In this document: piece after piece, positions 6,172 to 10,000 of the stretch
Numbering within the stretch: position 1 is the stretch's first letter
How the letters are laid out: every line of letters starts with the position of its first letter
Origin: Chromera velia
Lineage: Eukaryota > Sar > Chromeraceae
Reading direction: 5' to 3'
Length of the DNA stretch: 10,000 nucleotides
NCBI GenBank assembly: GCA_018398765.1
Contig: JAHBMJ010004910.1
Coordinates: 1 to 10,000 of the forward strand
Notes under the pieces: generated by a model
The model's input: only the letters and a program-made list of their open reading frames with translations
The model's database searches: none
What the model was told of the DNA's origin: nothing
Translations under genes and position numbers: made by a program

Positions 6172-6571
6172 TACTACCTAGGGGGATAAAATTAATGCAT
6201 ATTATATCTAAGAAGCATATCTTCAACACAATAATCATGGGCTTGTGGCACCCTAGTAAAAGTAATCTAACGTCAGACTAGAAGATAACTTCCTATTTAT
6301 ATATAGCCCTGTCGTTTTGCTTTACATATCAAATATGTAAAATTGAAAAATGGTAGTCTAGGAGCGCTTTAGGAATTGAAAAAAAAATTTTAGGACTTCA
6401 AATTAAATTTTTAACCCAATGTGAGGCCCGTAGGACCCAATTAGTTAGTATAAGTCTTCACTAAGTCTACTTCGTCAGCTTGGTCCAACGCCGCCCCTTT
6501 TATATCTGACAAACTCAAATCTTCGCTTTTTTCAAAAAAATTATGCATTAATTTTGTCCCCCTAGGTAGTA
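6172..6571. mobile_element. MITE-like element with 28-30 bp terminal inverted repeats, TA-flanked
   Basis: The left end 6172-6201 and right end 6542-6571 are inverted copies differing at one base. Each begins TACTACCTAGGGGG and continues through AAAATTAATGCATA. TA stands at both outer edges (6172-6173 and 6570-6571), consistent with a TA target duplication. The element is 400 bp, AT-rich and without a coding frame. The CTACCTAGGGGG tip with a TA target recalls Stowaway/mariner-type MITEs in general layout, but it is not a sequence I recognise. Its terminal repeats are unrelated to those of the neighbouring element at 5610-6088. Confidence 0.8.
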
Positions 6572-8216
6572 TAGCTCCAGTGTATTTGCAACAATGCAGC
6601 AACACTTAATTTATGATTGGATGTACGTGCGGTTACGAGGTAGGTCACGAGACAGTTTAATTCTGGGGCAAACTGCAGCTGTTCTCCACCCGCTCTTTCT
6701 CTCCCTCGTTCGCCGCGGGGGGTCTCCTGCACGCGCGTCTCACATGCTTATTCCCCCACCCCTCTTCTGCTTCCCCCCCGCCTTCTCCTCGCTCTCCCGT
6801 CAACATCCGTTGGCCTCGTGCGAAGTGAGACCTGAACAGTTCTTCGCACACTTCCTGCGGTTTCGCATGCGTGCGTGGCAGGCAAACGGGAAACGAGAGT
6901 CAATCCTCCGCACATACGCAAGCACGCAGTGAAAGGGTCTTTCTCAGGGGGGAGGAGACAGAGCCTCTCTTGGCCTATCTAGAAGAGAAAGGAAAAGGAA
7001 AGTCATCCGGTCTTCTTGAACGCTCAAAGAGAAAAAGGAGATGCAATGGAGCCTCGATCAGATAAATCTGTGCAGCCTCTCAGGCAATCAATCTGACGGA
7101 CCGGAGATGTGTACGTTTTGCAGCCCGAAAAAGAGATCACAAAGTCTCCCTGCGTGCAGCGCATAAGTACAGGAAGGAAGAGGGGACAGACACTCTCAGA
7201 GAACATACAGGGCCCTGCAGGAAAGAACGTACAGCCTTTTCTCCGCTCTGCTTCATTCCGGGCCTAAACAAGAGATGAACAAAGGCTGCATTGACCGCGG
7301 AAGGAAACAACTCATTTCCGAATGAAAGGAGCGGGTCTCTGTCCAACAAGCAAAGAAACAAAGGAAGGAACGAGAGAAAACAGAAAAAGAAAGAACGACG
7401 CTTTTGCCTGCGGGCCTGCTTGCCTCTCTGCCTGTTGAAGCATTCGTCCTCTTTTCCCGCCCTTCCCGTTTTCTGCCTAGTCCTCGTTGGCCTGCAACCT
7501 GCTAAGCCTCAGGCCGGAGACCCCGATTTTGCCTGGAACTCGATTTCACACGAGAACTTCTCCGTTGGTCGGCTGTGACACGAGTGCACTTTGGGTCAGT
7601 TCTGATACAACTGTTCGGATTGAGCTTCACTACTTGAAACTATTCTCTGTCACCATACAGATTTGAGACCAACCCTCTCGGCAGCCACATGTGTGCCCAT
7701 TTGTGACGCGATCAGGTGAGGGTACGGGTTCATTTGACGTTGGGAGAAGAGGAACACCGCCGGAGGGTAGCCCCAATTGGCTGCCAAAACGCAGAGAGTG
7801 AAGGAAAGAAGAGGAGGAGACGAAAGGTGGAAATTAAGATCGGAAATCTGAAACACAGCTAGGAAAGCACACTTGTCGGCAATCTAGTACAAATCTGAAA
7901 CACAGAAGGGGCCCAGCTCCAGATACTTTTGGTAGAGAGGAGGAGCGAAGAACAAAGACAGGGAGGGACTTGAGACCTCTAAAGAGAAAGCACAGAGACG
8001 CGGCACAGAGGACAGAGAGACCAAACCAACGGAAGGAAGGAGGAAAGGAACGAAGCATGAAAAGAGAACCAGAAAGAAGAAACAGGCCCCCCTCTTGCCG
8101 TAGCCGCCCCCCCTTACGAATGACATTTTGTGAAAAGGGAGGGGGGATACATATTCAAATTCTGGACTCATTGCTGAGCAACAGAGAGACCAGTCTGACC
8201 TGCCTACCTGCTTGCC
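6572..8216. other. Low-complexity GC-richer stretch, no supported gene
   Basis: Composition changes sharply after the second MITE. About 6670-6830 is C/T-rich on the plus strand; from about 6880 to 8100 it is purine-rich with AAGGAAGG, AGAGAAAG and GAAAGAA runs. Several frames of 60-110 codons are open on both strands, but all have skewed composition and none shows a domain. A GTGAGG donor-like word lies near 7717. This could be an intron, an untranslated region or intergenic DNA. Confidence 0.35.
7844..7905. repeat. 15-bp direct repeat pair
   Basis: AAATCTGAAACACAG at 7844-7858 recurs exactly at 7891-7905, 47 bp apart. Probably a minor local duplication. Confidence 0.6.
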
Positions 8217-8236
8217 TCACTCACTCACTCACTCAC
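8217..8236. repeat. (TCAC)5 microsatellite
   Basis: Five perfect tetranucleotide units. The last bases of the window (from about 9988) hold a shorter ACTCACTCACCT tract of the same type. Confidence 0.9.
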
Positions 8237-8655
8237 TTGCTGCACTGTAGTCTGATTTTTCCTGCCCCCCTCCCCTCTTGACCGCTTGAGGGAGAGTCAG
8301 GAGTAGTGTCTGCAGGCAACGCGAGGAGAGTCCGAATGAAGAAAGGAATCGAATCAGGCGCAAAGAATGACGGGGAAGGAGACGGGAAGACAATTAATCT
8401 AGACCATCCAGGAAATTTGGGTGAAAAAAGAAAACAGACAGAATCGGAGTTTTATCTTTTTATCGGGGTTTCACATTCACTCATCCATCATCGGGTCTGC
8501 ACTCCTGACGCAGAATTAAACATCTTGCAGCCTCAAGAAAGATTTGACGAACAAGGGAGTCCAGGAAGAACCCCGGAGCAGAAGAAAACAAAAATAGAGT
8601 AAAAAGAAAGAATTCCTTTTCTGTAATAATACACAACGACCGCATCAACCAGTCG

Positions 8656-8689
8656 GCCGACGAACCAACGAATGAACGAACGAACCAAC
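8656..8689. repeat. Imperfect (GAAC)n / (CAAC)n tract
   Basis: GAAC, CAAC and GAAT tetranucleotides in a row, such as GAACGAACGAACCAACC. Related words recur around 8978-8992. Confidence 0.65.
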
Positions 8690-8786
8690 CATGGCTGCCT
8701 GTTCCCACCAAGGATGCATCACCAGGGGCTGTCCTTTCAAAGAGGCAGCATGGACCTGCAGAACAAAAAAGAGCAACAGAAGAACT

Positions 8787-8787
<1 letters not shown>

Positions 8788-8818
<31 letters not shown>
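8788..8818. repeat. (CA)n microsatellite
   Basis: Thirty-one bases of perfect CA dinucleotide repeat, then GCACAG. It accounts for the Cys-Val run in one minus-strand frame. Confidence 0.95.
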
Positions 8819-8823
<5 letters not shown>

Positions 8824-9588
8824 GAGGCACTAATCATCAAAACCGAACTGATGGATGATGGCCTCACAAGAACAGAGGATGATGGACAGAATGCGAAGCG
8901 GCACAAAACAAAAATGCGAGCACCACAAATTGTACACACCAGGGTGAGTGTGTTTAACGTCATATTCATCGACCGATCAGCCAACCAACCGCCAGGCACG
9001 AAGCAATACAGACGAACAGACCAACACGCCCACAGAGAGAAAAACAAGACAGACAGACCCACAGACCCTCAGCAGAAAGCGGAGACTCCAGAGCCCCGCC
9101 CTCATTGCAAACACCCCCGTGTTCACCATCAGACCGTCCTCCGAGATCAGGGCTTGGGGCTGCAGGGGGCACACAAGGTTTAACAGAAAAATCAGATGCA
9201 AATCATGTACGCATTCATAAGGACCCTCCTGTAGGCCATGTCACCTGTCTGAATTCAAATTAACTCAGATCGCCTAGACAAACTTTCCCCTCAAGGATTC
9301 AAATTTCAGATCAGGGAGAGCAAGAGGTATCGTGTAGATAGCATGGACTTTCTTTCGTATGCTCAGACGAGAAAAGCCTTTTGTGGGCAGAAAACCAAGC
9401 ACAAAGTCGGAATTCGCAGATGCAAAGGGAGCTGCACAGACACAACAGAACGTGTGATCCCCCACACTCGAAAAGAAAGAGTCACATGCAGGTCCCCCTC
9501 TTCTCTCCTCTCTTCCCTGTTTGAACTGACTCAAACATCCACAAATTGAATCAAACACAGCAACATTCCCCCATCCATTCGATCCTTT
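8819..9588. other. T-poor unassigned stretch
   Basis: The plus strand is rich in A, C and G with few T between about 8960 and 9110 (ACAGAC, AGACAGAC, CCAACC words). Open frames on both strands exceed 70 codons, but their composition follows the skew and no domain is visible. Confidence 0.35.
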
Positions 9589-9722
9589 CGTTTCCCTCCA
9601 GAGATCTTCAGGAAGGCCTTCATTTTCATACACAATTATTTTTCATACAGAATTCTTTTTCATACAGAAACGAATGCAGACTCACGTACCCCCGTTTCCC
9701 TCCAGAGATCTTCAGGAAGGCC
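9589..9722. repeat. 30-bp perfect direct repeat flanking three 17-bp tandem units
   Basis: The segment from CGTTTCCCTCCAG to TTCAGGAAGGCC is identical at 9589-9618 and 9693-9722. Between the copies are three adjacent 17-bp units starting TTTTCATACA (9623-9639, 9640-9656, 9657-9673). TTTCCCTCCAG resembles a splice acceptor, so the repeat may be a duplicated intron-exon junction, but no exon can be confirmed. The 104-bp offset changes reading frame. Confidence 0.8.
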
Positions 9723-10000
9723 GAGAACTCCGCAATCTGACCCCGTTTCTCTTACACCTCTGCACTCACTGCACACACAGACAAAACAAAAGAGATGCCA
9801 AAAACAGAGAGGATTCATTTTTGACCTCTTTGGATTTGAATGCAGAAAGAATGGAAGAAATCGTTACAACAAAAGAGGCCTTGGAAGAGAAAACACTCGG
9901 TAGGTGCAAACAAAGCAGACGGAGAGATCAGAAGAAAAAGAGCAAGGAGGGAAAGAAAACAGACGGGGGGCACACGAGGAGCTGATACACTCACTCACCT
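9723..10000. other. Unassigned end region with a possible exon fragment
   Basis: A plus frame covering 9674-9985 contains SLDLNAERMEEIVTTKEAL near 9830-9890, which looks coding-like, followed by a GTAGGT donor-like word at 9900 and then basic low-complexity sequence. I do not recognise it. It could be an exon that ends near 9899, or chance in purine-rich DNA. Confidence 0.2.

Noticed and set aside
6594-6932. 112-codon plus-strand open frame
   Set aside because: Composition changes half way from C/T-rich to purine-rich with no domain, and no support for a start.
8481-9062. 193-codon minus-strand open frame with apparent hydrophobic segments
   Set aside because: Its Cys/Val run is the CA microsatellite, and the rest follows the T-poor plus strand, which gives few stops and many Phe/Ser/Cys on the minus strand.
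9274-9633. 119-codon minus-strand open frame
   Set aside because: It begins inside the duplicated 30-bp segment and shows no domain. The duplication is out of frame with it, so no support for coding.
1-10000. tRNA, rRNA or CRISPR array
   Set aside because: No cloverleaf with a GTTCRANNC arm, no rRNA core sequence and no regularly spaced short repeats with unique spacers were seen.

Overview
This window looks like nuclear DNA of a eukaryote, probably a protist or alga. It has no dense tandem genes or bacterial-type operons. It has mixed base composition, AT-rich islands, microsatellites, several palindromic insertions and relics of a non-LTR (LINE-like) retrotransposon. The lineage cannot be fixed from the sequence; an alveolate such as a chromerid would fit, but that is a guess. 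No intact host gene can be supported.

Layout. Bases 1-1150 hold a 21-bp minisatellite split by a roughly 560-bp repeat-rich insertion, then a coding-like frame broken by one TAA. Bases 1290-1560 carry short tandem units and hairpins. Bases 1870-2620 (minus strand) hold the 3' part of a LINE-like element, with the cysteine motif and C-terminal tail found after the reverse transcriptase in these elements. Its frame is broken by a 13-bp tandem duplication. Bases 3249-3536 hold two copies of a 74-bp GC-rich repeat 214 bp apart. Bases 3558-4020 are one large inverted repeat (foldback element). Bases 4354-4995 (minus) hold a second, 5'-truncated copy of the same LINE tail, with a simple-repeat and A-rich end. 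Two palindromic elements with good terminal inverted repeats, each flanked by TA, lie at 5610-6088 and 6172-6571, only about 84 bp apart. The remaining 3.4 kb has a different texture: GC-richer, T-poor on the plus strand, full of microsatellites, with a duplicated 30-bp segment at 9589-9722.

How the parts relate. The window reads as a transposon-rich intergenic or intronic region. The two LINE relics align with each other through the C-terminal coding region and into the 3' tail. The palindromic elements encode nothing and would need a transposase from elsewhere. The most useful observations are the matching LINE relics, the exact duplication that explains the frame break, the two TA-flanked elements, the foldback, and the fact that several broken frames are interrupted by TAA or TAG but rarely TGA.
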